Source of the DNA: Bog-756 sp963753905
Lineage (GTDB): Bacteria > Actinomycetota > Acidimicrobiia > Acidimicrobiales > RAAP-2
NCBI GenBank assembly: GCA_963753905.1
Contig: CAVWDZ010000001.1
Coordinates: 1,426,001-1,490,000, forward strand
Length of the DNA stretch: 64,000 nucleotides
Reading direction: 5' to 3'
Part shown: one piece after another, positions 7,749 to 16,002 of the stretch
Layout: every line of letters starts with the position of its first letter
Numbering within the stretch: the first letter of the stretch is position 1
Translations under genes and position numbers: made by a program
The notes under the pieces: generated by a model
The model's input: the letters and a program-made list of their open reading frames with translations, nothing else
Told to the model about the DNA's origin: nothing
Databases searched by the model: none

Positions 7749-9205
7749 CTCGACGCTCCGAGGGCCACCGGGACCCGGGGCGCGATGCCGGCGGCCCGGT
7801 CGGCGGTCGGGACACCGTTCCCCTCGAGGGCGCGGCGCAACGAGAGGCCGTCACTCGCCACGACCTCGACCTGCCGTGGCAGATCCGCCACCGTCAGGTC
7901 GTCGAGGAAGCGCCCTTCGGACAGGCAGGCGTCGGGAATGAGGTATCGGTGGCCGTCGGGTTCGCCGGCGAGGACCCTGCCGAGGTCGGCGCCGGTCAAC
8001 AGCCCCGCCACCCCGATGTTGCCTCCGAAGAACCGGTTGGCGACCGGCAGGATCCGGATGTCGTCCCGCCCCATCGACTCGACGAGGGGCGTGAGCACCC
8101 TCGCCCCGTAGACCCCGGTCAGAACGGCCACCGGCGCATCGGCGACACTCGGCCGGCCGGGCGGCGACGTCGGCTCCGGCGCGCGCTCGCTTCGGTAGCC
8201 CCCGGCGGGAGCCCCGTCGACGGAGGCGAAGAACCCGGGGCGGACTCCCAGCGCCGCGTGCTCGTCGCCCCGGAAGGCCGCCTCGAAGGCCCGGGCCATG
8301 CCCAGCCCGTTCTCGTGCTGGGGGAAGCCCTCGTACGTAGCAGCTGCCGGAAAGGACCGCTCGGCCATCAGGTAGTACTCGTCGGCCGCAAACACCATCC
8401 GTCGTCCGATTGTCCCGAGGAAGGTCTCCTGCCAGCCGGCGACCGTGTCGCACACCCGGGCCGCCTCGGCGCGGGTGTGCGGGCGCATGGCCTCCTCATG
8501 GGAGAAGCGGCTGACCCCGAGGGGCACGCAGGCCACCGTGGCCAGCTCCGGGTACCGGTCGAGCACACCGCACAAGGTGTCCTCCAGCACCGCACCGTCG
8601 TTGCGCTCCGGACAGACCACGATCTGCCCGTGGACCTCGATGCCAGCGGCGAGGAGGGCGCTCAGCCAGCGCAAGCTGGTGGCTCCCCGCCGGTTGCGGA
8701 GCAGGTCGGCACGCACCTCGGGGTCGGTGGAGTGGATCGAGACGAAGAGCGGGCTGAGCCGCTCGGTGACCACCCGCTCGAGGTCCATCTCGGTGAAGCG
8801 GGTGAGCGTGGTGAAGTTGCCGTAGAGGAAGGAGAGCCGGTAGTCGTCGTCCTTCATCGAGAGGCTGCGCCGCATCCCCTTCGGCAGCTGGTGGATGAAG
8901 CAGAACTCGCAGTGGTTGTCGCAGGTCCGTACCCGGTCGAAGACCGATGAGGAGACCTCGATGCCCAGCGGCTGCCCGGCGGCCTTGGACACCGAGACGG
9001 TCTGGGGGCCATCGCCGCCGCGCCGGCGCACGACCAGATCCAGCTCCGGTTCGTCGACCAGGAGGCTGTATTCGATGACGTCACGGGGCGTACGGCCGTT
9101 GAGCAACAGAAGGTCGTCCCCCGGAAGAATCCCCGCCCGTGCCGCCGGCGACCCTTTTGTGACGGCCACGACCCTGGGTGCCGTCGTCACTCGGGGCGCC
9201 GACAT
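7745..9205 (-). CDS. DUF512 family protein (PDZ plus radical-SAM-like core)
   Basis: A 486-residue protein. A PDZ-like domain covers residues 1-65 (VTKGSPAARAGILPGDDLLLLNG). The CxxxCxxC cluster motif CDNHCEFC (C95, C99, C102) and FIHQLPKGMRRSL follow, both typical of the radical-SAM-like DUF512 family. The remainder is the family's C-terminal domain. The family's reaction is not established; it is often found next to der, as here. I choose ATG 9205 over the in-frame GTG at 9211 because TAGCCT lies 7 bases before the ATG, while the GTG would sit against the -10 box. It overlaps der by ATGA. Confidence 0.92.
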   Translation of the reverse strand: MSAPRVTTAPRVVAVTKGSPAARAGILPGDDLLLLNGRTPRDVIEYSLLVDEPELDLVVRRRGGDGPQTVSVSKAAGQPLGIEVSSSVFDRVRTCDNHCEFCFIHQLPKGMRRSLSMKDDDYRLSFLYGNFTTLTRFTEMDLERVVTERLSPLFVSIHSTDPEVRADLLRNRRGATSLRWLSALLAAGIEVHGQIVVCPERNDGAVLEDTLCGVLDRYPELATVACVPLGVSRFSHEEAMRPHTRAEAARVCDTVAGWQETFLGTIGRRMVFAADEYYLMAERSFPAAATYEGFPQHENGLGMARAFEAAFRGDEHAALGVRPGFFASVDGAPAGGYRSERAPEPTSPPGRPSVADAPVAVLTGVYGARVLTPLVESMGRDDIRILPVANRFFGGNIGVAGLLTGADLGRVLAGEPDGHRYLIPDACLSEGRFLDDLTVADLPRQVEVVASDGLSLRRALEGNGVPTADRAAGIAPRVPVALGASR

Positions 9206-9212
9206 GCCCACA

Positions 9213-9218
9213 AGGCTA
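9213..9218 (-). promoter_or_regulatory. -10 box, leaderless promoter of DUF512-der operon
   Basis: TAGCCT on the minus strand, 7 bases before ATG 9205. It lies back to back with the ispH promoter. Confidence 0.6.
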
Positions 9219-9286
9219 CCCGGTGCACGCTGGACCCAGACAGCGACCAGGCCTCAGCCCGGAGCAGGGAACGGAACCGCTGCCAG

Positions 9287-9292
9287 TAGCCT
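9287..9292 (+). promoter_or_regulatory. -10 box, leaderless promoter of ispH
   Basis: TAGCCT on the plus strand, exactly 6 bases before the GTG start at 9299. No Shine-Dalgarno sequence is present. Confidence 0.6.
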
Positions 9293-9298
9293 TGGATC

Positions 9299-10417
9299 GT
9301 GCCCGTCGAACGTGTCGTGCTGGCCGAGCCCCGGGGGTTCTGTGCCGGGGTCGAGAAGGCCATCAAGGCCCTCGCCTGGATGGTGCGCGTCTTCGAGCCT
9401 CCCGTCTACTGCTACCACGAGATCGTCCACAATCGTCACGTGGTCGACCAGTTCCGGGCCCGGGGGGTCATCTTCGTCGACGATGTCGACGACGTCCCTG
9501 CCGGCGCCCCCCTCATGCTGTCGGCCCACGGCTCGGCTCCCGAGGTGGTCGAGGCGGCCCGCGACCGAGGCCGGGTCGTGGTCGACGCGGTCTGTCCGCT
9601 GGTCACCAAGGTCCACCACGAGCTCAAGGTCCGCGCCCGGAAGGGGTACACGGTCCTCTACGTGGGCCATCACGGCCACGAGGAGGCGGTCGGCACGATG
9701 GCGGTGGCACCCTCCTCGGTGCGCCTGCTCGAGCGGGTGGAGGACGTCGACGACCTCGACGGGTTCGGCGCCGTCGACGGGGAGCCGTCCGCGCGAGTGG
9801 CGCTGTTGGCCCAGACCACGCTCAGTCACGACGAGTGGTCCGGCATCGTGGACCGCGCCAGGGAGCGGTTCCCTGACCTCTGGATGCCCAACCGGAGCGA
9901 TCTGTGCTTCGCCACCACCAACCGCCAGGCCGCCCTCAAGGCCCTGGCCGGGAGGACCGATGCCGTCGTGGTCATCGGTTCGGTCAACTCCTCGAACACC
10001 GTGGCCCTCGAGCAGGTGGCGGTGGCGTTCGGGTGCCCGCGGGTGGTGCGGGTCAACGACGCCTCGGAGCTCCCCGACGACCTGTCCGGCACCGTCGGGG
10101 TCACCGCGGGGGCCTCCGCGCCCGAGGCTCTGGTGCGGGCCGTGGTCGAACGACTGGCCCCCCGGCTCGGAGTCGAGAGCCCACGAGGCGCCGGCGAGGA
10201 CGAGTACTTCCCTCCCCCACCCGAGCTGCGCGAGCTGCTCCGCGGGCTCGAGGCGGCCCTCACGCTCTGCAACGGGGTCCCGGACCGGGCGGACACAGAG
10301 GCCGGGTCGCGCCCCCAGGTGTTGGGCGACGACCGGAGCACTGCTGCAGCCGACGTCCTCGAGGGCCTGGCCGGAACCTCGATCCCCGCCACGGTCGGCG
10401 GATCGGCGCGAGAATGA
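9299..10417 (+). CDS. ispH: 4-hydroxy-3-methylbut-2-enyl diphosphate reductase
   Basis: IspH/LytB, the last enzyme of the MEP isoprenoid pathway, reduces HMBPP to IPP and DMAPP with an iron-sulfur cluster. The three cluster cysteines are present: PRGFCAGV (C15), DAVCPLVTK (C99) and SDLCFATTNRQ (C203). The HEEAVGT catalytic region (about 127-133) and IGSVNSSNT are also intact. At 372 residues it is about 60 longer than usual, owing to a C-terminal extension after about residue 310 that carries no recognised motif. The start is GTG with a leaderless -10 box. HD-domain and GT2 genes follow closely on the same strand. Confidence 0.96.
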   Translation: MPVERVVLAEPRGFCAGVEKAIKALAWMVRVFEPPVYCYHEIVHNRHVVDQFRARGVIFVDDVDDVPAGAPLMLSAHGSAPEVVEAARDRGRVVVDAVCPLVTKVHHELKVRARKGYTVLYVGHHGHEEAVGTMAVAPSSVRLLERVEDVDDLDGFGAVDGEPSARVALLAQTTLSHDEWSGIVDRARERFPDLWMPNRSDLCFATTNRQAALKALAGRTDAVVVIGSVNSSNTVALEQVAVAFGCPRVVRVNDASELPDDLSGTVGVTAGASAPEALVRAVVERLAPRLGVESPRGAGEDEYFPPPPELRELLRGLEAALTLCNGVPDRADTEAGSRPQVLGDDRSTAAADVLEGLAGTSIPATVGGSARE

Positions 10418-10421
10418 TGGC

Positions 10422-10970
10422 ATGACCACCTCCTTCACCAGCATGGACGTCTCCACCGCCGAGCAGTGGGCACGCATCGGCAACGAGACCGCACTCCATC
10501 AGGGGCGGGTCGCCGACCGGGTCCTCGGCCTCCTCGAATCGCTCGCCGACGTGGTCGACGGGTTCGCCGTCGACCAGCTCACCCACAGCCTGCAGACCGC
10601 GACCCGGGCCGAGCAGGCCGGCGCCGACGACCAGCTGGTGGTGGCGTCGCTCTGCCACGACATCGGCAAGGCGGTCTCGGTCGCCAACCACCCGCGGATC
10701 GCGGCGGAGATCCTCCGCCCCTACGTCCGGGCCGAGGTCACCGAGGCCATCCTCCACCACCAGGACTTCCAGGGACGCCACTACTACAGCCATTTCGACA
10801 TGGACCCGAACCTGCGTGACCAGTACCGGAGCGAGCCCTGGTTCCCGCTGGCGGAACAGTTCGCCGACGACTGGGACCAGACCAGCTTCGACCCCGACTA
10901 CCCGACCGAGTCGCTCGCCCACTTCGAACCACGAGTACGGACCGTCTTCGCCCACCCCCACACCTTCTGA
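10422..10970 (+). CDS. HD-domain phosphohydrolase/oxygenase-like protein
   Basis: A 182-residue protein. The HD signature is visible as H55 (LTHSLQ), H79-D80 (LCHDIGK) and a downstream histidine pair, LHHQDFQG (112-113). This spacing suits small metal-dependent HD proteins, including the PhnZ-like di-iron group, which combine hydrolase and oxygenase members; the substrate cannot be read from sequence. It begins 4 bases after the ispH stop codon, and its stop overlaps the start of the GT2 gene, so the three are one operon. A link to polyprenyl phosphate metabolism is suggested only by these neighbours. Confidence 0.85.
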   Translation: MTTSFTSMDVSTAEQWARIGNETALHQGRVADRVLGLLESLADVVDGFAVDQLTHSLQTATRAEQAGADDQLVVASLCHDIGKAVSVANHPRIAAEILRPYVRAEVTEAILHHQDFQGRHYYSHFDMDPNLRDQYRSEPWFPLAEQFADDWDQTSFDPDYPTESLAHFEPRVRTVFAHPHTF

Positions 10971-11818
10971 TGGCGCCCACCCAGCGGCACCGGTGGCTGA
11001 CCCTGCCGGACAGCCGCTCACGGCGACGCACGGCCAAGCTCGTGCAGTTCACCCTCGACGTCGCGCGCGACGACTTCGACCGGCGCCATCCGGGCGTCCG
11101 GTTCGGTCCCGTCGTCGCCGTCATGGCGGCCTACGAGGAGGAGGAGAACATCGGGGCGGTTCTCAAGGCCATGCCCACCCTCCTCGGCGACCTCGAGGTC
11201 TCCACCCTCGTCGTGGTCGACGGCGGCACGGACGACACCGCACAGGTGGCGATCGACGCCGGGGTGTACACCTGCGTGCTCCCGGTCAACCTCGGCCAGG
11301 GAGCGGCACTGCGCCTGGGTTATGAGCTGGCATCAGCCCATGGTGCCCGCTACGTGGTGACCCTCGATGCCGATGGGCAGAACGACCCGGCGGAGATGGC
11401 GAGCATGCTCGAGCCCTTGCTCGACGACACCGCGGACTTCGTGATCGCGTCCCGGCGCATGGGTACCGACGGGACCACCGACCGCTTCCGCAGGGCCGGG
11501 GTCCGGATCTATGCGTCACTCCTCAACGCCATCATCAAGCAGCAGCTCACCGATTCGTCGAACGGGTACCGGGCCTTCCGGGTCGAGGTGTTGGAGGACA
11601 TCGCCCCCCACCTGATCCAGGACCAGTACCAGACGGCCGAGGTGGTCATCACCGCCTCGGGTCGCGGGTGGCGGATCACCCAGCGACCCACCGAATGGCA
11701 TCCCCGGGAGTCGGGCATCTCCAAGAAGGGCGGCAACCTCGTCTTCGGCCTGGCCTATGCCAGGGTCATCCTGACCACCTGGGCCCGGGTCACCCTGGGC
11801 AACCGCCACCGCCGCTGA
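10970..11818 (+). CDS. Family 2 glycosyltransferase (polyprenyl-phosphate sugar transferase type)
   Basis: A 282-residue GT-A enzyme. VVAVMAAYEEEENIGAVL is the nucleotide-sugar entry, VVVDGGTDDT the second motif, and TLDADGQNDP carries the DXD metal site. NLGQGAALRLGYELA and SSNGYRAFR match the dolichol-phosphate mannose/glucose synthase group. No membrane span is evident. It probably loads a hexose onto polyprenyl phosphate at the cytosolic face. This would fit its location after ispH (isoprenoid supply) and the many polyprenol-dependent GT-C and GT87 transferases further along. The start overlaps the HD stop codon. It converges with plsC. Confidence 0.88.
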   Translation: MAPTQRHRWLTLPDSRSRRRTAKLVQFTLDVARDDFDRRHPGVRFGPVVAVMAAYEEEENIGAVLKAMPTLLGDLEVSTLVVVDGGTDDTAQVAIDAGVYTCVLPVNLGQGAALRLGYELASAHGARYVVTLDADGQNDPAEMASMLEPLLDDTADFVIASRRMGTDGTTDRFRRAGVRIYASLLNAIIKQQLTDSSNGYRAFRVEVLEDIAPHLIQDQYQTAEVVITASGRGWRITQRPTEWHPRESGISKKGGNLVFGLAYARVILTTWARVTLGNRHRR

Positions 11819-11837
11819 CCGGGCTCCGGCCCGACGT

Positions 11838-12551
11838 TCAGTAGCGACCGGTGGCCTTCACCGACCGGTCGTAGAGCTGCTGGATCGTCTCTGCGAGCTC
11901 CTGGGTGAACTGGTGGATCCGGCTCCTCGATACCCGGCCCTGGTCGGTCCGTGGCGGGCCGGTCAGGGGACGTCCCACCACCAGATGGATGTGTCGTGGA
12001 CGCGGGAGCCGGTGCCCCTTGGGCATGACCGAGGCGGATCCACCGATGCCGACCGGAACCACCGTGGCCCCGGTGCGGGCGGCCAGGAACGCCACCCCCT
12101 CGTGGAGATCGCCGATCACCGGTCCCTCGCGGCGCTCTCCCTCGGGGAACAGGATAAGCACCTCGCCGGCGTCGAGCACCTGCTGGGCACGCCGGAGCGC
12201 CTCACGGTCGGCCGACTCCCGGTGCACGGGAAAGGCCCCGACCGCGGGCAGGATGCGGGCCAACAGGCCGTTCTTCCAGAGTGAGTCCTTGGCCATGTAG
12301 TGCAGCTTGCGCGGTGTGACCTCGGACGCCACGAAGAAGTCGATGAACGAACGGTGCACCGGGGCGATGATCACCGGGCCCTCGAGCGGGACCTGGTCGG
12401 CACCCTCCACCGTGGTGCGGAACAGGAGCCGGTTCAACGCGTGGACGAGGACCCGCAGGAACCGGTAGATGGGCGTGAACTGGGTGTCGACCACGTCGTC
12501 GAGCTCCAGTGGCTCGCCGGGTTCGATCTCGTCCTTCCGGCTCAGAGCCAC
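11838..12551 (-). CDS. plsC: 1-acyl-sn-glycerol-3-phosphate acyltransferase
   Basis: A 237-residue membrane-associated acyltransferase making phosphatidic acid. The HX4D catalytic motif is HRSFID (H66-D71), and the FPEGER glycerol-phosphate motif is at about 135-140. The GTG start lies inside the 3' end of cmk, with a 10-base overlap, making it the last gene of the scpA-plsC operon. A cmk-plsC order is common in actinomycetes. No clear N-terminal membrane helix is present. The start could alternatively be at a downstream codon, but the overlap and operon spacing favour this one. Confidence 0.92.
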   Translation of the reverse strand: MALSRKDEIEPGEPLELDDVVDTQFTPIYRFLRVLVHALNRLLFRTTVEGADQVPLEGPVIIAPVHRSFIDFFVASEVTPRKLHYMAKDSLWKNGLLARILPAVGAFPVHRESADREALRRAQQVLDAGEVLILFPEGERREGPVIGDLHEGVAFLAARTGATVVPVGIGGSASVMPKGHRLPRPRHIHLVVGRPLTGPPRTDQGRVSRSRIHQFTQELAETIQQLYDRSVKATGRY

Positions 12552-13180
12552 CCGACCACCTCTTCCACGATCTCCTCCACAGTACGCCGGCCGCTGTCGA
12601 TGACCCGTGCCCCGTCGGGGATCTCGAGCGGTGAGACCGCCCTCGTGCTGTCGATCCGGTCCCGCCGGGCCACGGCCTCGGGCGCCTCCTCGGAGCGTCG
12701 GGCGGCCCGTACCTGGGAGGGCGCGGTGAGGAAGATCTTGAGGTCGGCCGCAGGGAAGACCACCGAGCCGATGTCGCGGCCCTCGACCACCGCCCCCCCG
12801 CCGTGATCGGCAGCCCATTGGCGCTGGCGCTCGACCAGCTCCTCCCGCACCTCCGGGTTGGCCGCCACCGCCGAGACGGCCGCGCTGACCTCAGGACCGC
12901 GGATGACCTCGGTGATGTCGGTCCCGTCGGCCACGACCCGCTCCCCCACCACCAGGCTGAGACCACGGGCCAGCCGGGCGACCGCCGGACGGTCGTCCGG
13001 AGCGATGCCGTCCCGCAGGGCGGCCCAGGTGACCGCCCGGTACATGGCGCCGGTGTCGAGGCGCTCGAGGCCGAGCCGTCGGCTGAGGGCGCGCGAGACG
13101 CTGGACTTGCCCGACCCGGCCGGACCGTCGATGGCGATGATCAGCGGTGCCCGTTCCTCCGGCTCGCACGCGGACGTCAC
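12542..13180 (-). CDS. cmk: Cytidylate kinase
   Basis: A 212-residue (d)CMP kinase of nucleotide metabolism. The P-loop is GPAGSGKSS (19-27). LDTGAMYRAV is the CMP-binding signature, and VVEGRDIGSVVFPAADLKIFL matches the family's core. The GTG start overlaps the aroA stop codon by 4 bases (GTGA), and its 3' end overlaps plsC. The protein runs through the usual C-terminus with arginine-rich LID residues (RDRIDSTRAVSPL). Nothing is missing compared with the family. Confidence 0.97.
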   Translation of the reverse strand: MTSACEPEERAPLIIAIDGPAGSGKSSVSRALSRRLGLERLDTGAMYRAVTWAALRDGIAPDDRPAVARLARGLSLVVGERVVADGTDITEVIRGPEVSAAVSAVAANPEVREELVERQRQWAADHGGGAVVEGRDIGSVVFPAADLKIFLTAPSQVRAARRSEEAPEAVARRDRIDSTRAVSPLEIPDGARVIDSGRRTVEEIVEEVVGWL

Positions 13181-14490
13181 CGGCGCGCGCCGCCCTCGGC
13201 CAGTCCTTCGAGCGCCGCCGCGAAGCCCGGATAGCTCGTGGCCACCGCCTCCCAGCCAGTCACGATGCTCGGGCCCGGCGCGGCACAGGCCGCCCCCGCA
13301 ACGGCCGCGGCCATGGCCATCCGGTGGTCGCCCCGGGCGTCGACCTGCCCCGGCACCAACCGGGCTCCACCCGCGACGAGCAGATCGTCCCCCTCCACGG
13401 TGGCGGTCCCCCCGAAGGCGCGCACGAGCGCCACCGTGCCCTCCAGCCGGTCCGACTCCTTGACCCGGAGCTCCCCGACCCCCCGGAACCGGGTGGGCCC
13501 CTCGGCCACCGCCGCGGCCACCGCCAGGACGGGGACCTCGTCGAGGGAGGGGATCTCCGCCGCGTCGACGGTGGTGCCGATCAGTGGAGCCCATTCGGCG
13601 GTCAGCGATCCGGTGGCCGTGCCGTCCTCGACCACCGTGATCCCGGCACCCATGCGGTCGAGCACCGCGAGGAAGCCGGTCCGCTCCTCTCCGAGGTGCA
13701 CGCCGGTGACGGTCACCCGGCTCCCCGGCACGACCACCCCGGCCACCACCCAGAACGCCGCCTGCGAGGGATCGCCGGGGACGGCGAACCGCCCCGGCTG
13801 CAGGGAGCTCCGCCGGACCCGGATCACCCGCCCGTTGCCCGCGCGCTCGACGGTCAGGTCGGCGCCGGCTGCCGCCAGCATCTCCTCGGTGTGGGCACGG
13901 GTGGCCACCGGCTCGCGCACCACCGTCTCGCCGGCCGCGTCGAGCCCGGCCAGGAGAACGGCCGACTTGACCTGGGCGCTGGCCATCGGCGGCGTGTAGT
14001 CGATTCCCTGGAGGGAGCCACCCGTGACGGACAGCGGGGGCAGGCAGTTCGGGCCGTACCCCTCCACGGTGGCCCCCATCCGGCCCAACGGCTCGGCGAC
14101 CCGGTCCATCGGTCGCGACCGCAGGGAGGCGTCCCCGGTGAGCCGGGTCGTCCCGGCCAGGGCCGCGACCACCCCGGTCAGCAGGCGCATCCCGGTGCCC
14201 GAGTTGCCGAGGTCGACGGTCTCGATCGGCGCCCGCAGCCGTGACCGGCCACCGGACACGGTGACGACGCCGTCCTTCCTGGCAACCCTGGCGCCGAGGG
14301 CCTCGACCGCCCCGGCGGTGCGCTCGACATCGTCCCCGCCGGAGAGCCCGGTGATGGTCGAGGTGCCCTCGGCAAGCGCGGCCAGCAGCAGTGCCCGGTG
14401 GGAGATCGACTTGTCCCCGGGGGCGGTGAGGGTGCCGACCAGGGATCGGCCTCCGGGGACGGCGTGGGAGACAACGGCGGGGCCGGTCAT
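13177..14490 (-). CDS. aroA: 3-phosphoshikimate 1-carboxyvinyltransferase (EPSP synthase)
   Basis: A 437-residue enzyme of the shikimate pathway joining shikimate-3-phosphate and PEP. LTAPGDKSISHRALLLAAL carries the N-terminal substrate lysine. LGNSGTGMRLLTG is the signature loop, and LRVKESDRL with GDHRMAMA are the C-terminal family motifs. It lies between tyrA (4-base ATGA overlap upstream) and cmk, so aromatic synthesis is translationally chained through aroH-tyrA-aroA. The length is normal. Confidence 0.97.
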   Translation of the reverse strand: MTGPAVVSHAVPGGRSLVGTLTAPGDKSISHRALLLAALAEGTSTITGLSGGDDVERTAGAVEALGARVARKDGVVTVSGGRSRLRAPIETVDLGNSGTGMRLLTGVVAALAGTTRLTGDASLRSRPMDRVAEPLGRMGATVEGYGPNCLPPLSVTGGSLQGIDYTPPMASAQVKSAVLLAGLDAAGETVVREPVATRAHTEEMLAAAGADLTVERAGNGRVIRVRRSSLQPGRFAVPGDPSQAAFWVVAGVVVPGSRVTVTGVHLGEERTGFLAVLDRMGAGITVVEDGTATGSLTAEWAPLIGTTVDAAEIPSLDEVPVLAVAAAVAEGPTRFRGVGELRVKESDRLEGTVALVRAFGGTATVEGDDLLVAGGARLVPGQVDARGDHRMAMAAAVAGAACAAPGPSIVTGWEAVATSYPGFAAALEGLAEGGARR

Positions 14491-15623
14491 CGCACCGTGC
14501 CGATCGGTGTGATTCCGGACCGGTGTCCGCGCTGGGCCAGCGCGGCAGCAAACGACGGGGCCGATGCCGCGTCGATGACCAGCACCAGCACGCCGCGGTC
14601 GCCCTCGGCCGAATGGGCGATCTCCAGGTCGAAGATGTTGATCCCGAGCGCGGAGGCGAGGGTGGTGACCGCTGCGATCGCGCCCTCCTGGTCGGGGACC
14701 GGGACCCGCACCTGGGCCAGTTCCTCCGGCGGAGGTGCCTGCCGGCTGAGGGCCCGCCGGGCGGTGGCCGCCCGCTCGAGCACCTCGATCAGCGAGCCGT
14801 GGTCCCGGTCCGCCACCCGCTGACGCATGGCCCCGAGCGCTTCGATGAGCAGATCGAACGTCGCCACGATGGCTTCGGCGTTGTCGTCGCAGATGTCCGA
14901 CCAGATCGAGGGTTGTCCCGCCGCGATCCGGGTCATGTCCCGGAATCCCCCCGCGGCCAGCTGCAGCAGGGGTCCGTGCTCCTCGCCGAGGTCGGCGGCG
15001 AGCGCCATGAGGGTGGCGGCGGTGAGGTGGGGCACGTGGGAGACGACCGCCACCAGCGAGTCGTGCTCGGCGGGATCGAGGGCGACCACGTCCGCCCCGA
15101 GGTCGGCGAGGATGGCGCGCAGGCGCGCATAGGCGCCCGGATCGGTCGCCGCGGTCGGCGTGAGCACCCAGGTCGCGCCCACGAAGAGATCAGCCGAGGC
15201 TCCCTCGACCCCGACCTGTTCCGATCCGGCCATCGGGTGCCCCCCCACGAAACGCGGGCTGTCGACTGCGGCGACCAGCGGGCCCTTGACGCTCCCGACA
15301 TCGGTGATCACGGCCTCCGGGTTCCAGGACGGGGAGGCAAGGACCGCGGAGACCACCGTGGTGGTCACCTGGACCGGGGTCGCGACCACCACCAGGTCGG
15401 CCTCTGTGTCCTCGCCCTCTGCGTCGAGGGCACCGAGCTCGAGCGCGCGTGCCGCCACCCCCGGTGCGACGTCCGTCCCGGTCACCCGCCAGCCCCGTTC
15501 GCGCAGGGCCATCCCGACCGAGCCACCGATGAGGCCGGTCCCGAAGACCATGGCCCGCCCCGGCACGACGGTGCCCCCCGAGTTGACCCGTGGCCGGCTG
15601 CCGTCAGTCGGGGAGGTCGTCAC
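14487..15623 (-). CDS. tyrA: Prephenate dehydrogenase with C-terminal ACT domain
   Basis: 378 residues. An N-terminal Rossmann fold opens with MVFGTGLIGGSVGMAL and binds NAD(P). VGGHPMAGSEQ is the prephenate-dehydrogenase signature. The last 75 residues form an ACT domain (VRVPDQEGAIAAVTTLAS) that should confer tyrosine feedback. The enzyme oxidatively decarboxylates prephenate to 4-hydroxyphenylpyruvate. The GTG at 15623 is chosen because it gives a short leader and overlaps the end of aroH by 20 bases. It is coupled to aroA by a 4-base overlap. Confidence 0.95.
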   Translation of the reverse strand: MTTSPTDGSRPRVNSGGTVVPGRAMVFGTGLIGGSVGMALRERGWRVTGTDVAPGVAARALELGALDAEGEDTEADLVVVATPVQVTTTVVSAVLASPSWNPEAVITDVGSVKGPLVAAVDSPRFVGGHPMAGSEQVGVEGASADLFVGATWVLTPTAATDPGAYARLRAILADLGADVVALDPAEHDSLVAVVSHVPHLTAATLMALAADLGEEHGPLLQLAAGGFRDMTRIAAGQPSIWSDICDDNAEAIVATFDLLIEALGAMRQRVADRDHGSLIEVLERAATARRALSRQAPPPEELAQVRVPVPDQEGAIAAVTTLASALGINIFDLEIAHSAEGDRGVLVLVIDAASAPSFAAALAQRGHRSGITPIGTVR

Positions 15624-15972
15624 GGAGCCCCTGCGCGCCCTCGAGGTAGACGTGGTGGATCTCCTCTCGCCGGCGTTCGGTGGTGACATGGAGCATGACC
15701 CGGATGCAGCGTGGCACCGACCCCACCACGGCCAGTTCCCGTGCGCAGATGAGGGGGACGGCGCCCAGCCCCATGTGGCGGGCCGCGGTGGCCGGGAAGA
15801 TCGACACGATGTCCTCCGTGGCGGTAAAGAGGATCGAGACGATGTCGTCCTCCACGAGACCGTTGCGCTCGAGGATCTGTCCGAGCAGGGCCACCACCCG
15901 CTCGGTGACCGCCTCGGGGGTGTCCTCCTCGACCGTGGTCGCGCCGCGGACCGCTCGCAGGGAAGGGGGCAT
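15604..15972 (-). CDS. aroH: Chorismate mutase, AroH class
   Basis: A 122-residue monofunctional chorismate mutase of the trimeric alpha/beta (Bacillus AroH) class. RAVRGATTVEEDT, FTATEDIVSIFPA and PRCIRVMLHV are diagnostic, including the arginine that binds chorismate. It converts chorismate to prephenate, feeding the co-translated tyrA. A 30-base gap separates it from rluB, and TAACAT sits 9 bases before its ATG, so it can also be transcribed from its own promoter inside the operon. Confidence 0.96.
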   Translation of the reverse strand: MPPSLRAVRGATTVEEDTPEAVTERVVALLGQILERNGLVEDDIVSILFTATEDIVSIFPATAARHMGLGAVPLICARELAVVGSVPRCIRVMLHVTTERRREEIHHVYLEGAQGLRDDLPD

Positions 15973-15981
15973 CAGCCAGGC

Positions 15982-15987
15982 ATGTTA
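15982..15987 (-). promoter_or_regulatory. -10 box before aroH
   Basis: TAACAT on the minus strand, 9 bases before ATG 15972, in the only real gap of the scpA-plsC operon. It probably gives a near-leaderless internal transcript. Confidence 0.5.
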
Positions 15988-16002
15988 CTCAGCGGCCGCA
16001 GA

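Noticed and set aside
6546..8950. Long open frames antisense to der and the DUF512 gene (plus strand)
   Set aside because: They are Arg/Pro/Gly-rich with no motif, typical of antisense frames in high-GC genes, and the minus strand encodes clear full-length families.
9254..10483. Long minus-strand frame opposite ispH
   Set aside because: It is a complement of a strongly conserved gene, and the translated sequence has no recognisable domain.
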